A DNA stretch of 64,000 nt from Zizania palustris (lineage: Eukaryota > Streptophyta > Magnoliopsida > Poales > Poaceae): contig JAAALK010000285.1 in the NCBI GenBank assembly GCA_019279435.1, forward strand, positions 69,498,074 to 69,562,073, read 5' to 3'. Shown here one piece after another: positions 10,148 to 23,023 of this stretch. The position numbers were made by a program, and so were the translations under genes. Each line of letters starts with the position of its first letter. Position 1 is the first letter of the stretch. The notes under the pieces were generated by a model, which was given only the letters and a program-made list of their open reading frames with translations, was not told where the DNA came from and did no database searches.

Positions 10148-11842
10148 TCAAGGATCTCGACATGAATCTCTGGGCTCAAAAGATGCAACAAAAGCAGATT
10201 CAGCAAACACAGCAAGAGAGTCAACATAAGAACGCAAAGTCCTCGCAGACAAATCACTGATGATAAGCTCTGAGGGGTGATCGCGCTGAACTGCTCGGGA
10301 TCCCTGGTGATCTGAAGTCACCTCACCAGAGTCAGCAGCTGGCACCTCTGAACTTGACTGAGGGGGCTCGATCGAAGTGGAAGAAGTGATTAGAGGTCCA
10401 CCCTCGTCCTCAGTCGAAGTCTTAGAAGGTGTGGGCTTTGCAGGAGGTGCAGAAGGCCCACCCTCATCAACAGCTAGAGTGTCCTCATCTTCCTCGAAGA
10501 TGGACTCTCCGAGCTCACCATCACCAGAAAGCTCAAAAGGAGTCAAAGAAGGCAAGGACTCATCAAATGAAACCTCGCAAGTCTCGACAAGCTGCTGGGA
10601 GTCGAGGTTCCAAACACGGAAGCCTCGAGAAGGCAAAGCATAGCCAAGAAAAACTCCATCCCAGCAACGAGACTCAAATTTGTCCAAATGCCCTCCCTTC
10701 TTGAGCACAAAGCACTTGCAGCCAAACGCTCGCAAGTGGCTCACTTTGGGCTGTCTGCCAAACCGCAACTCGTATGAAGTCTTACCTAGGTAAGCTCTAC
10801 TAAAAATGCGGTTGGCCAGATAGCAAGCCGTGTTTATGGCTTCAGCCCCAAAATGCCTAGGAGTCCTGTGCTCGTCGAGCATCATCCTAGCCATCTCAAC
10901 TAGCGTGCGGTTCTTTCGTTCCACAACGCTGTTCTGTGGGGGAGTGTAAGGAGCAGAAAACTGATGGTCAAGACCCTGATCACTACAGAAACTAACGAAC
11001 TAAGAATTCTTGAACTCAGAGCTGTTGTCGGAGCGAATTGCTCGCATCCGACCATTGTTCTCATTCTTCAGCTTCAAAATCAGGTCATGAACAAAATGAA
11101 AAGTTTCATCCTTAGACTCTAAAAAGAAAACCCACGAGAATCGAGAAAAATCGTCAACAATCACAAGCGCGTACCACTTCCCACCGACTGAGCGTACCCG
11201 AGCTGGACCTACAGTGTCCATGTGTAACAGCTCGCCCGGATACAAAGTCATCACCTGAGTCACAGGTGTGTGAGAAGCGGCAACCATTTTACCGTGACGA
11301 CAGGGATGGCAAACTAGATCCTTCTCCATCTTAAGCTTGGGCAATCCTCGGATGAGGTCCATAGAGCTCAACCTAACTAGCAGATCAAAACTCAAATGAC
11401 CTAACCTCCTATGCCACTTCCAGAGCTCAGAGGAGGATCCAGCAATCAAACAGCGAGAAGGGCCAAAAGAACTAGAGAAGTCAATCCGAAAAACCTTACC
11501 GAACGGTAAGATCTGGTAAATCAAAGACCCTCTAGAATCAAACACAGAAGAACTGCCCTTCTTAAAATGAACCTCCAACCCATCCTCAAGAAGTTGCGAA
11601 ACAGAAATCAAATTGAAGTTCAAATTCCCAACCAAAGCAACATTCTTCAAAGAGAAATGATCAGAGATGCGAATTGAGCCAATACCATTTACCTTCCCTT
11701 GACCACTGTTCCCGAATGTGATGTACTCTTTGGAGCTCGGGGGAGTGAGACTGGAGAACCATCTGCGATGTCCCGTCATGTGGCGAGAGCATCCTAAGTC
11801 CATGATCCAAACGTCCTCCAGTCCCCGATCCTGCACAATCAA
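10148..11842 (-). pseudogene. copia B: gag-pre-integrase and integrase
   Basis: Two long minus-strand frames join here. The right one starts in a stretch with the protease-like tail and HMTGHRRWF, followed by LWKWHRRLGHLSFDLL and the zinc-binding CHPCRHGK. The integrase core shows D in VIVDDFSR and D in RSDNSSEF (a serine where copies A and D have glycine). A stop lies near 10999, then E in VVERKNRTL, YELRFGRQPKVSHLRAFGC and a serine/proline-rich acidic linker. The catalytic triad is thus still recognisable across one stop. Confidence 0.82.
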
Positions 11843-14800
11843 TGGTTGTAAGTTGGAGCAAATGATCCGACACCAGGTTTAGCAAAAGAGCTAAACCAGT
11901 CTCGAGCCATCTGCTCAAAAGACTGAAAGCAGAAATCATCATAAGAGTTCGGACCAAAACGCGGCTCAAGGCACGGTCCTCGGTTTTGCCTAAAGCCTCG
12001 GCCACGAGGTCCAGGACCGTAGCCAAAATGGCTTGGAGCTCTGCTGGAACAAACACCACCATCTGAAGCACGGGCATGAAAGTCGTCTCCTCTACCACCA
12101 CCTACACGACGCGGCCTGGCCTCCAGCCTCTCCCCGTGTCGAGGAACTCTCAGTCTACCACCCTGCTGGTAGAACTGCTCCTGACCACCACGAGCTCTCT
12201 CTGCTTTCTTAATCCCGCTTCCTCCTGAAGCAAAACTCCGCAAGATGCCCGTCTCTCTGACAGTACTCACAATGATAGGTGGGCTTATTTGGATGTGGTT
12301 GAGGCTTGGGGTTCTTGGGCTTAGTGGTGTTTGGTGTAGTCTTCTTGGGTTGAGGTGGTCCAGGAAGAGAGTCAAGAGAAGTGTGGAGGTGTTTGGGCTT
12401 TGGAACCTAGATGGGCTTCTTGGGTGGAGCTTTGGGTTGTTCATGGATCACTCCATCCTTGGGCTGACTAGCCTGGAAAGACTCAGTGGAGCGAGTCTTG
12501 GGATATCTCTGCTCAGGAGTCATTTTACTCCACTCCACTGCCCGGCTAATAGCACTCTCAAAGTCAGCCTTGGTGTAGGTGTAGCCTACCCCAAACCCAT
12601 CATGCCTCTTAAACGGCTGGATCATCATGTCGAGTTGTGGCTCTCTGGCACTGATCTAACTCAGGATAGAACGAAGGTAAAAGTTCTCATTTTGAGCATC
12701 AGCTATCTCCTCTCTCAAGGAAGCTAGAACCTCCACCTGAGACAAGTAGGTCTCACACTCTCTATCTACTTGGATAGACTTCTCGGCTTTCAGCTTAATC
12801 AACTCCAGTCTAAGAGACAAGCAGTTCTCACAGACAGTGGGTGAAACTGACAGTGTCTCAAGCTCTAGCCTAGTCTGCGCCAGCTCAGCTCTCACTCTCT
12901 CCAAATCACCCAAATGCTCATCGCCCTTGGCTTTCAGCTCAGCTAAACTAGCTAGATGCGATGGGCAATCAGCACAGGGCACGACGACAGTGGCTTGAGC
13001 ATCTTTCAGCTCCAGCTGAGCGCTTTCAAGATCAGTGGCCAAAGCGGCCCTCTCATCAACCCTTTCTGTGTACCTGGACTTCAGAGTCGACAGGTCACAC
13101 AGAAGCACCTCACACTTTGGGCACTCACTGCTATCACCCAAGCAAGGGGAAGAAGATAGACTCTCAATTCTGTCGTTGGCCACGGCAAGCTCACTTTCTA
13201 GTTCATCTATCCTCTTCTTAGCCCCCCTAAGCAGTTTTTCCCGATATTTTAACTCCTAACGATTGCTTTCAAGTAAATCAACGATTTCGCGCTCATAAGA
13301 TGATACCTTTTCGTTGTCGTCGTCGTCGGAGTCATCGGAGGAGCCCTTCTCTTCCTTATCCCCAAGAGCCATTAAGCAGAAGCTCTTGCGGGATCTTCGG
13401 TGTTGATGTGAGCGGCTCTTCGGTCTGTCCCCGAAAGCCATGAAGCAAAGGCCCGTCGGATCTTCCTTGTCCTTCCCCTTCCTAATGACAATCTCCTCAT
13501 CACTTGAGCTCGATGAAGAGGAAGAAGACGTGGACCGCTTGGAGTAGCTCTTCTCCATCTCGGCAAAGCAAGCCTTGTCGTGCTTCTTGTTCTCTCACCG
13601 GTAGTCCTTCAGGGCCTTTCTGAAGAATCTGGTCTTTGGCTTGCCCTTGGTGAAGGAGGAGCTGTCGTGCTTGCCGGAGTCGTGGAAGCCACCACTGGTG
13701 CCCTTCTTATGACCATTTCGCTTGGGGCAGTCGGCGATGAAGTGTCCTCGGTCACCACACTCAAAGCACCTGGATTTTGTGCCGTGTCTTTTGAACATTC
13801 TCTTTGTTGGAGGAAAATATTTCATCTTCGGGGTTATTGCCATAGCAGGACAAAGACAGGTGATTGAATCAAAGTTTTCCAGCATCTAATTCCGGCAGTG
13901 TATTAGATCAAGTTCGAAGTATGGAGGCGTACTCTAGTTCGGAGTATACCTTCGAACTTGGATTCTTCCGAGAGCTTCCTCGCCAGCTAGGATGGAAGAC
14001 TTATCTTCTTTCTCATTAGATTAGTATTTTACCATTCTAGCCCTATTAAGGGTATCGAATAGTTTCCACTATGTCGGTTGTAATAGAGGGATAAAAGGGT
14101 CTTTTCCTTAATGTTTGGGCCTATAAATACCCCCCGTTTTACCCTGTAATGAGGACCGGATACAAGTTATTCAATACACATCTTCAGACTGTTTTGAGTT
14201 ATTATCCACTCGGAGGCTCGAAATAGTTTTTTTCGCAAACACTTCGTTTGTTAGTTTCTAACTTCTCAAAACCTGTTAGCATAATCTTTTACGCCAACAC
14301 TCTTGTCATAAACACGACGCATCCGGTTGTTAAAGAGACACATGTCATCATCTCCTAACGACTCAAGTTGGTCCTCAGTGATAGACATCAAGGAGAACCC
14401 AGCACAGCTCACAGAGGAGGGGTCAGCAGATGGTGTAGCAAGGGTCAGGGACTTTGACCCAGAGCTAGTGAGATTTGATCTCAACTAGGTATCAACCTCA
14501 GTGGCCTTCAGCTTGCTAAACAACTCAGAAATGGTCAAGGTATCATAAGATGTGCTCTCAATGATAGAGGATACCTTGATCTTCCAGATCTTAGGGTCCT
14601 AGGTATGGAGAACCTTGAGCGCCTGGTCATGATCTGAGACTAACTGAACACCCTCAGCCTTGTTGGCCCAAAGCTTGTTTATGATCGATTGAAAATGACC
14701 AAACAATGCTTCAACAGATTCACTTGGGTTCTGTGTGAAATTCTCATATTCACGCCGGTAGGTCTGATAGAGCCAAGCCTTGACCTGAGCTGTCCCCTCA

Positions 14801-15099
14801 TGGTGTGCCTAAAGGGTAGCCCAGATCTCTCTCGCAGTGGTGAGATGGCTCACACGCTCAAATTCAGTGGGACCTAAACCAGAAAACAAAATGTTCACAG
14901 CTTTGTTATTGTTCAGATGATGGGCCATGATACCAGGAGAATCACGCTCAGCAACTGGCAATATGACAAAAGTAGCATGAACACAAATGTCCCAGATGTC
15001 CAAGATTTGGCTCATGAGATAGGCTCGCATGCGAGTCTTCCAATAATTATAGCCATAAGCTTCCAAGGAAGGGACCTTTCCAGGAGAAGTCATGATCAC
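11843..15099 (-). pseudogene. copia B: gag, split by a solo LTR
   Basis: Gag starts at 15099 or 15093 and contains KVPSLEAYGYNYWKTRMRAYL, then REIWATL and a SLGDDDMCLFNNRMRRVYDK block. The solo LTR 13805-14299 cuts it at this point. It resumes with the zinc knuckle CFECGDRGHFIADC (near 13750), a serine-rich segment, a long leucine-rich coiled coil (13183-12656) and a second knuckle CEYCQRDGHLAEFC near 12265. It ends in a glycine/arginine-rich tail. Two CCHC knuckles with a coiled coil between them are typical of Sirevirus Gag. Stops and shifts occur throughout, and the last part overlaps the pol frame. Confidence 0.8.
13805..14299 (+). repeat. solo Tat-like gypsy LTR with ctctt target duplication
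   Basis: It starts TGTTGGAGGAAAATATTTC and ends GCGTAATCTTTTACGCCAACA, the plus-strand orientation of the Gypsy-1/2 LTR, length 495 bp. The five bases before (13800-13804) and after (14300-14304) are both ctctt. With no internal gypsy sequence between, this is a solo LTR left by recombination between the two LTRs of a former insertion. The gag frame of copia B is recognisable on both sides. Confidence 0.93.
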
Positions 15100-15145
15100 T
15101 ACTAGGGTTTAGAACCGGTTAAGGTATGGAAAAAAACCCTAACCA

Positions 15146-15158
15146 GGCTCTGATACCA
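15146..15158 (-). promoter_or_regulatory. primer-binding site of copia B (initiator tRNA-Met type)
   Basis: The minus strand reads TGGTATCAGAGCC immediately inside the 5' LTR. This is the standard complement of the initiator methionine tRNA 3' end used by most plant copia elements. A weaker version (TGGTATCATAACC) occupies the same place in copy C near 26443-26455. Confidence 0.85.
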
Positions 15159-15160
15159 CT

Positions 15161-16997
15161 TATAGGACCGAAAGTAGCGACCAGAGGGGGTGAATGGGCT
15201 CCTAAAAAAATTATTTCGAATCAATGGCCTTCTCCAACACCCAACGCACCTCGACAAACAAAAACCACCGAAGCAAACTGATCACATGTACTTAAAATAA
15301 TCTAGCCTAAAAAACAACGAGTGTCCTAATCGAAAAGACACCACTACAGTGCTTAAAGGCAGATTTAACTGATTAATTAACTCACAGGCATTTAATCAGA
15401 CCAACACACATGAAGATGATAAACTAGTGATGTTCTAACAGAAATAAAACAGTGCACAAATTAAAACACCAGATTCAATATCATCTATTTAATCAAAACA
15501 GCAGATGAGGTGCATTGATATATTGAGACATATCCATGAAAGCATTTCTTAGCAGTACTCCATCACAAACAATCAGACATTGCGAAAGATATCAAAGAAG
15601 TACTGACAAACATGACAGAACAGGTGTAGTCTAAATGTAGATGCCTTAGAATAATATTCAACACCAGCACAGTTCACCAAAAGTTGCAGCAATTTACAGG
15701 AAATGAGAGAACCACTAGTATGATCCATACGTGTGCAAGATGATTCATTTTGGCAACAAATCTCTGTAGCGACAGAGATGTCAAAAACAAAAAACTGCTA
15801 CATGCACCCGCACATAACAAATATACCATGCAAGCAAAGAACTATGTAGATAATACCAACCAAAACCAAAACAGTCACAACACCAGTTTAATCAGTTTGC
15901 ATGGAAATCGATGAAAAAATATACTACTTGCCATGAGATAGCTTCAGCCGATCTGCAGGAAGCCTTGCACTGTGCGATGGAGTATCAGCTTCCTCCGCCT
16001 GGACTCAAGACGAAGCCTCGATTTGCGTGCGTGATTTTTTCCGAGAACCCTCGCGCCGTCTGGCTGACCACATGTGCAGGCGTGTTGCAGTCTTCTGGAC
16101 ACCCGTAGCCTGGATGCTGCTGGCTGCAGGTGCAGTATAGGCTGTATCCTACACACGCGAGCACTCCGCTCGTGTACGCGGTCCCACTCCAAAAGATGCC
16201 CGCCGCTTGCCTCGACTGCTGTTAGCTGGCCACACGTGAAGAAGAAGAATCCCGGCGGCGTTATGACCCAAAGGACAAAGAAAAATAATGGCGGCGGTGG
16301 AGTAACAGCAGGAAGAACACAGCAGAGAAATTGACCCCCGATTTTTGGAATTAGTAAAGTGTATACTCAAAAGGGGTAACCCTAACCCTAGGATATTGGG
16401 GCCTATTTATAGGCAGCCCAATAAATGGGAAAATGCAGAAATACCCCTAGGGTTTTTATAGACGCTGAAATAAAAGGAAAAGACCAAACTGCCCTTAGGA
16501 TATTTTTACAGACTCAACTGACTGACTGTGGGCCTAAGGACAAAATAGTAAAAAACTAAATAAAGATAACTTGTCCTGATGTGGAGCTTTCGTAGCAGCT
16601 ATGGCTTTGCCTCAGAACGGTCAGATCCGAGATCAGCAGTCGTCAGTTTTGCGCCGAAACTGACAAAGCGTCCACCGTCTTCGCACCAGGTACCCGGATT
16701 GGGCCGGCCCGATTCCGCAGCTCCCTCAGCCCGGCAATCGCTCGCCGCCCGTGTACCTGAGTCAATCCCGGTCAACAGCCCAATGGATCCTCTGCTGCTC
16801 CTAGCCCATGTACCCAGATTGGGCCAGCCCGACTTCATGGCCCCTCTGCCCGACAGTCGCTCGCTGCCCGTGTACCTGAGTCACACACGGCCCAGACGCA
16901 ACAGGTCTTCTCTCTTTTCAGTCCTCTTTGACTACTGTTGACAATGACTCATCACATCTAGAGCCATGAGGCCCACGCTCTTCAGCATGGCTCCTCA
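15161..16997 (-). repeat. 5' LTR of copia B (about 1.84 kb)
   Basis: On the plus strand it starts TATAGGACCGAAAG next to the primer-binding site and ends near ...GGCTCCTCA. It contains the family landmark GACAATGACTCATCAC and a TATA-like ctatttataggc near 16404. An imperfect tandem duplication with a 120-bp period (about 16690-16900) repeats a block containing GTACCC-GATTGGGCC and GTGTACCTGAGTCA. It is related to, but clearly diverged from, the copia C LTR. The last few bases may be shared with the gag of element D, so the right border is uncertain by about ten bases. Confidence 0.75.
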
Positions 16998-18270
16998 TCC
17001 TCCCTAGTCTCTGTTACTAAAGAGGAGGTAGATACTCTGGATGATGAAGAACTTGCTCTCATTGCTAGAAGATTCACCTGTTTTCACAATGAGTGATGGG
17101 ATCAGCGGAGAAGTGGCTTTAGTGGGTGTTTTGAGTGTGGTGACACATCTCTCATTAAGGCTAATTGTCCTAAGCTTAAGAGGAGAGAAGAGAGTGAGCA
17201 CCACAAACACCACTGGAAGGAGAGAAAACCCTACACAAAGGGTAAGTGCGGCAAGGTGGCTAAGAGGGTAGCCAAGGCCGCTTCTAGAGCCTTTGTCACT
17301 GCACTTAGCGATATCGACACTTCCTCAACTGGCGAGTCGAGCTCTAATGAGGAGGAAGAGTTTCCAAGGAAGGAGGAAAAGAAGGAGAAGAAGGCAAGAG
17401 ATTTCACCGACCTTTGTTTCATGGCTGACATCAATCACAACGGCGATGAGTTAGACTCATCTGAGGTACCACTATCCTACGACCAGCTTTCCATGAAAGT
17501 TGATGAACTGAATGAGGTACTTCTTAGTCAGGATAAATTACTTGTTCAAGCCGCTAGAGATAGAAAAGACCTTAGACTTATTCTAGAATCTGTTTCTACT
17601 GATTATGCCATGCTTAAGTCTAAAATTGATGATTCTGAATGCGAATCTTGCACTGTTGTCATGGGTGAGCTTGCTCAGTTGCATTCCGTGCATGCTCAAA
17701 CTGTTGATGAGCTTGAGACTACACAGAAGCAACTTTTGATGGTGGAGTCTAGACCTATTTCTTCTGATGCTTGTTTAAATTGTCCGTTATTGATTGATAG
17801 CATTAACTTGAGATACAAGCATGTTAAAGAGTTAAAGGATAGATTGGAGAGTGCTGAGTGTTCTAAGGATGTGTAGCCTGCTTGTTCCACCTGCATCACC
17901 CTTAAGGAGCAACTCAGTTTTGCAAGAGAGCAAGCTAAAAATCTCATGACAGAAAATGAATACCTTCTTTCTGTGGTAAACAAATGCACCGAGGGAAAGG
18001 GAAGGATGTATTTGCTCTTGGCCAAGACCAAGATGCGTGCTGACAGGAAAGGGTTAGCTCTAGGGTTAGGTTTTGAGAGATCCTCTATGGACATTCAGAG
18101 CACAATTGTGATTTCCTCACCCGCTACCTTAGAGAAAGAGAGAGCCCAGTTAGACACTCCACAGAAAGGCAAGAAACCCATCAAGCCTGTTAAGAAAATT
18201 CCACCCCCTCCAGTCAAGAAAAACCCTCAGCAAAAACCCAAGGAGCCTGTGAGAATTGCTCCTGTGACCT
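16998..18270 (+). pseudogene. copia D: gag (C-terminal two thirds)
   Basis: The frame opens with SLVSVTKEEVDTLDDEELALI and reaches a degraded zinc knuckle (CFECGDTSLIKANC, with the expected histidine lost). An acidic serine-rich stretch and a long coiled coil with repeated C-x2-C pairs (17400-17940) follow. A stop at 17874-17876 and another at 18270-18272 interrupt it. A lysine/proline-rich segment (KKPIKPVKKIPPPPVKK) precedes a second degraded knuckle near 18300-18370. Gag would form the particle; this copy is inactive. Confidence 0.75.
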
Positions 18271-18299
18271 AGGCGAGTGCCCCTAGGAGAGTGTTTCAT

Positions 18300-19826
18300 T
18301 GTTCTTACTATCAGCGGGTGAGTAATTTGGTTGGGTTTTGCTTTCATCGCATCAAGGATGAGCGACGTTCACATGCGTTGAGTTTTTAGGACATGTATTA
18401 CCCTTCTCTAGGTTTGCATGAGCCTGACTTTTACTCACGTCCTGGTTTTGAGGCTCCCCATGCTTCCCGGAGAGGTTTTGCCCCTCATGATGTACACCAT
18501 GTCTCGTATGGTGCTAGACCACGTGTAGGTTGCTTTGTACCTCGACAAGTTGGGAGACCTCATTGTGTGTCTGGAGTGAATCATGTAGGTAGACCTCACA
18601 CTTTGCATCACTCTACTTTACCTGTGCATAGACAGTCTACTTTTACTTTGCCTACTGCTCGTATCTCTCAGTGCTAGATGCCTCGTAATATTTTCACTCA
18701 CCCCAGCACTAAGCGATCGAGGTTTCCCCATTTTGTATAGGCGCCAGACCGAGGCTTGGAGGGCACGTGGATCATATATTCCGTGTTGTTCACGCCATAT
18801 GACCGAGAACTCATTATGGTTCTCCAGCCTCACCTCAACCAAGCAAAAGGAGCAAATCACCTTCGGCAATAATCGAAGGAGTAGAGTGAAAGGTAAAGGT
18901 GTGGTAAGAATTAATTCAAATTTCACTCTCAAAGATGTTGCTTTGGTTGAAAATTTGGGATACAATTTGCTTTCTGTATCTCAGTTGCTTGATGAGGGCT
19001 TCGAAGTGCGTTTTCATCGTGATACTTTGCAAGTACTCAATTCTAATGGTGTTTTGGTTCTTCTCACTACTTAGTTGCACATTCTACTTATGAGCTCTAG
19101 AAGTGACATAGGAGACTAGGGCATATGAGCTTTGAGTTGCTAGCTCGTTTGAGTGCCCTAGGTCTGATCTGAGGATTACCCAAGATCAAATTTGAGAAGA
19201 ATTTAGTTTGCGCTCTTTATCGACATGGAAAAATGATTTCTGCTTCGCATTCACCTGTCTCTAAGTTGATGACATAACAACCTAGAGAACTTCTCCATAT
19301 GGACACTATAGGTCCTTCTCGGGTTAGTTCTTTAGGCGGCAAATGGTACGTTCTTGTCATTGTCGATGATTTATCTCGCTACTCTTGGGTCTTCTTTTTA
19401 GCTAGGAAGGATGAAGTGTTCTCACACTTTCGGAGCTTAGCTTTGAGACTGTTTACTGAACTTTTAGGTGCTTTGAAATTCATTCGAAGTGATAATGGCA
19501 CTGAGTTCAACAATAGTCTCTTTGTTGACTTTTGCATGGAGCGTGGCATAGAACATCAATTCTCTGCTCCGCGGGTTCTTCAACAGAATGGTGTTGTTGA
19601 GAGGAAAAACCGCACTTTGGTTGAGATGGCTAGGACGATGCTCGATAAGCACATAACTCCTAAAAAGTTTTGGGCTGAGGCCATGAACACTACTTGTTAC
19701 ATCTCAAACCGAATTTTCTTGCGCTCAATTTTGAACTTGACATCATATGAGCTGCGTTTTGGGAGACAGTCCAAAGTTAATCATCTTCGAGTATTTGGCT
19801 GTCGATGTTTTATCCTAAAACGTTGA
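18300..19826 (+). pseudogene. copia D: end of gag, gag-pre-integrase and integrase
   Basis: Arginine/histidine-rich gag tail sequences give way to a protease-like and pre-integrase region with repeated stops (19072-19280). A clean integrase core follows from about 19299. MDTIGPSRVSSLGGKWYVLV, D in VIVDDLSR, D in RSDNGTEF and E in GVVERKNR are all visible, then YELRFGRQ. The frame ends at a TGA at 19827-19829, where copy A reads through. This is the best preserved part of the copy. Confidence 0.8.
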
Positions 19827-19829
19827 AAT

Positions 19830-21798
19830 TTGGATAAATTTGAGTCGCGTTCATCTGACGGGATCTTTTTGGGTTACACTACCCATGGTCATTCTTATCG
19901 TGTTTTCAATTTGGAAACTAACACTTTCATCAAGTCATGTGATGTGACTTTTGATGAATCAACCCCATGTGTTAGCTCCTCTTTTGAACAGGCAAGTGAA
20001 CACGATATGGAACAAACAATCTTTGAAGGCGAAGATCCCGAAGACTTTGAGGATGATCGCCTACTACACTCGGCATCAACCCTCGAAGCCGACCCTGCTT
20101 CGACCACTTCGGCAAGAGGCCTCGAAGCTACTACCTCAACATTGGTCCTCTTCGATCGCTCACGGACACAAGTTGAGGGGGAGACTACATCCTGTCGTGA
20201 GGCTCCTCATCACATCTGAAGGATGCACCCTCCCGATCAGATCATTGGTGAGCTTGATCAAAGGGTAACATGTTCTCACGCTCAACTCATTGATGCTGCA
20301 TTTTTTGCTTCGTTTGAGCCCTTAGATGTGAATCATCCTTTATCTAATTCTAGTTGGATCAATGCCATGCATGAAGAACTTGAAAAGTTTGAGAGAAACC
20401 AAGTCTGGACACTTGTAGATCCACCTTCTAATGTTCATTTTATTAGAACTAAATGGATTTTCAAAAACAAGCAAGGGGAGGATGGGTCTGTGGTTAGAAA
20501 CAAAGCTAGACTTGTAGCTCAGGGGTTTTCACAATTAGAAGGGATTGATTTTACTCAAACTTTTGCACCCGTTGCACGTCTTGAGGCCATTATAATTTTA
20601 CTTGCATTTGCAGCATCCAGTGGTTACAAACTTTATCAAATGGATGTTAAAAGTTCTTTTCTTAATGGCTTCATAGGCGAAGATGTTTTTGTAAAACAAC
20701 CCCCCCAGCTTTGAAAACCCCAAATACCCCCATAGAGTCCTTAAACTTCATAAGGCTCTTTATGGACTCAAGCAGGCCCCTTGGCCTTGGTATGATAGAC
20801 TTAAGTTTTTTATGCTTGAGCGAGGGTATTTGATGGGATCTGTAGATAAAACCCTTTTCACTCTCAAGCATGGAAAAGATTTCCTCCTGGTTCATATTTA
20901 TGTTGACGATATCATCTTTGGTGGCTCTTCTCATGCTTTGGTTGCCGAGTTTGTAGAGACTATGAGCAGGGAGTTCGAGATGTCCATGATGGGCGAACTC
21001 ACATTTTTCCTTGGTTTCCAAATCAAGCAAAGCGAATAAGGTATCTTCGTCCACCAGATGAATTACACCAAGGACCTGCTCAAAAAGTTTGATATGGCTG
21101 ATGCGAAGCCCCTCGCCACTCCAATGGCTACTTCGATAGCATTGGATCCTGACGAGGATGGGAAACCGTTGATCAGAAGGAGTTCCGAAGCATGATTGGC
21201 TCCCTCCTCTACTTGACTGCTACGAGGCCGGACATACACTTCGTTGTGTGTCTGTGCACTCATTTTTAGGCTTCTCCACGAGCTTCGCACTGCCAAGTGG
21301 TAAAGTGCATTCTCAGGTATCTCAAGCATACCCTCGAATTTGACTTTTGGTATTCTACATCTTCCTCTTTGTGTCTTCGTGGTTATTCATATGGGATTTT
21401 GCTAGGTGTACAATTGATAGAATGAGTACCTATGGTACTTGTCATTTTTTGGGTACATCTCTTGTTTGCTCATCTTCCCGCAAACAGTCTAGCATTGCAC
21501 AATCAACGGTTGATGCTGAATATGTTGCTACAACTAGTTGTTGCTCACATATTTTTTGGATGGTTTCTACTTTGCGGGATTTTGGGTTAGATTATAAGAG
21601 TGTTCCATTGTTTTGTGATCACACTAGCGCCATTTGCATTGCAAACAACCCGGTTCAGCACTCCAGAACCAAACACATTGATGTGAGATATCACTTTCTC
21701 AGAGATCACAATAAGAAGAGTGATATTGAGCTTCAATATGTTGATACCCAGAACCAACTTACCGACATTTTTACCAAACCCCTTGACACGTCTTGATT
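19830..21798 (+). pseudogene. copia D: reverse transcriptase and RNase H
   Basis: The pol frame resumes after the stop. An acidic linker is followed by a stop near 20217, then the reverse transcriptase with WIFKNKQGEDG, YQMDVKSSFLNG, a shift in a C run near 20700, ALYGLKQAP and the catalytic YVDDIIFG at about 20900. A stop lies near 21037 and a shift near 21160. The RNase H motifs (a degraded SDADFAGC region, then STVDAEYVATTSCC, CDHTSAICIANN and the final DIFTKPLD) are mostly conserved. The number of breaks exceeds that in copy A. Confidence 0.82.
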
Positions 21799-23023
21799 TG
21801 CTTATTTGCGTGGGAAACTTGGTATTTGTCATCCTTACGACATTTTGTGAGGGGAGCATGTTTTACTTTTTTAGCATTGGCTTCTTTATGATTATTTGTT
21901 GATGCATTTAGTTGCTTTTATATGCCTTTTCATAATTGTCATTATCATGATGCATTCAGCTCTGATTAATATATCTACATTCATTATGAGCATGATTTTA
22001 ATTTACAAAATTCCAAACATGATTACTACTTAGCCTTGTGTCTAGCATGTGTTATGCAGAATTTTTTTAGCTATCTTTTATCTTCCTGGTAGCTAGAATC
22101 CTTTACTTTGGATGCAAAATTGCAACTTAAAAATAATACTGCTTTTCATGGAATCATCTCAATTGGTACTCAAAAAATATCAATATCCATGATTTATGTG
22201 CTAAAAATGAAAAGATCTAGGCGGGTTTGTTTGTCGCACTAATTTATTTTAGACTGCTTACCATAGCACTTTGGTATGAACTGTGATAACTTAGTGTTTG
22301 CCAAAATCACTTACTTAAGCTTCTGATGGTCTTTCTTGACTTAGGCTTGGCTTTGTTGGAAAGTATAAGGTGGACAAGCAAATAACCCCTGGCAATATAA
22401 AAAGAATTGCAAGTCTAAATCCTTTACTTACAAAATTTGCTAAATGCTCCATAAAATTGGACTTGCTTTCCTATGTAGAAATTGATTAACTTTAACAGTT
22501 ATTAGTTTCATTTGTCTAGATGACTAGTCTAAGTGGTGACATTTTTATTTTCACCAATATGAAAAGTTCATGCCTCTATACTGAATTTAGAATATATTAA
22601 CTAGAGATGAGCATCTGAGCCTGACATTATGATTTGGCATATTGTTGCCCTATATGTCTTCACACTTTTCATCATTTTGAAGCCTTGTATCTTTTATTGC
22701 TCCTTGATTCTTGCATTGCCAAAGGGGAAGAGAATGCCTTGCTGCCTACCATAGGGGGGAACAAGTGATGAAGTTCAAAGGGGGAGAGATTTTTTATGCC
22801 AAAGGGGGAGAATTTTCTTATCTCAAAGAAATGTGCTTTCATGCTTTGCCGAAGGGGGAGATATTGCCAAATATCTTTTCACGAGTCAAGGGGGAAAGAG
22901 ATTATTTTATCAAGTGACATGATTTGGCTCTTTTCTAAGTTTTTATGGTCACTTGTGCGCTGAAAAATTTCAACATTTCTTGAACTTGAATTTGGTTGTC
23001 AATGCACTCATCAAGGGGGAGAT
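21799..23023 (+). other. copia D pol-to-LTR spacer with polypurine tracts
   Basis: This is the AT-rich noncoding counterpart of the element A spacer. From about 22715 to 23022 it carries AAAGGGG-type purine tracts (for example near 22721, 22778, 22804, 22855, 22890 and 23013). The last one precedes the LTR. No protein of credible length or family is seen. Confidence 0.7.

Larger units (their letters stand above)
8520..16997 (-). mobile_element. Ty1/copia element B (Sirevirus-type), decayed, reverse orientation
   Basis: In minus-strand order the element has a 5' LTR (16997-15161), a primer-binding site, gag (15099 leftwards) interrupted by a solo gypsy LTR, integrase, reverse transcriptase, a truncated RNase H and a 3'-side LTR fragment. 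Domains are homologous to copies A and D but clearly diverged, and every reading frame is broken. The right border at about 16990-16997 runs straight into the gag of plus-strand element D, which is a rearranged rather than a simple insertion junction. Confidence 0.8.

Noticed and set aside
15146..15158. tRNA gene fragment
   Set aside because: Only 13 bases match the tRNA 3' end and they sit at the LTR border, which is the primer-binding site. No tRNA or rRNA gene was recognised in the window.
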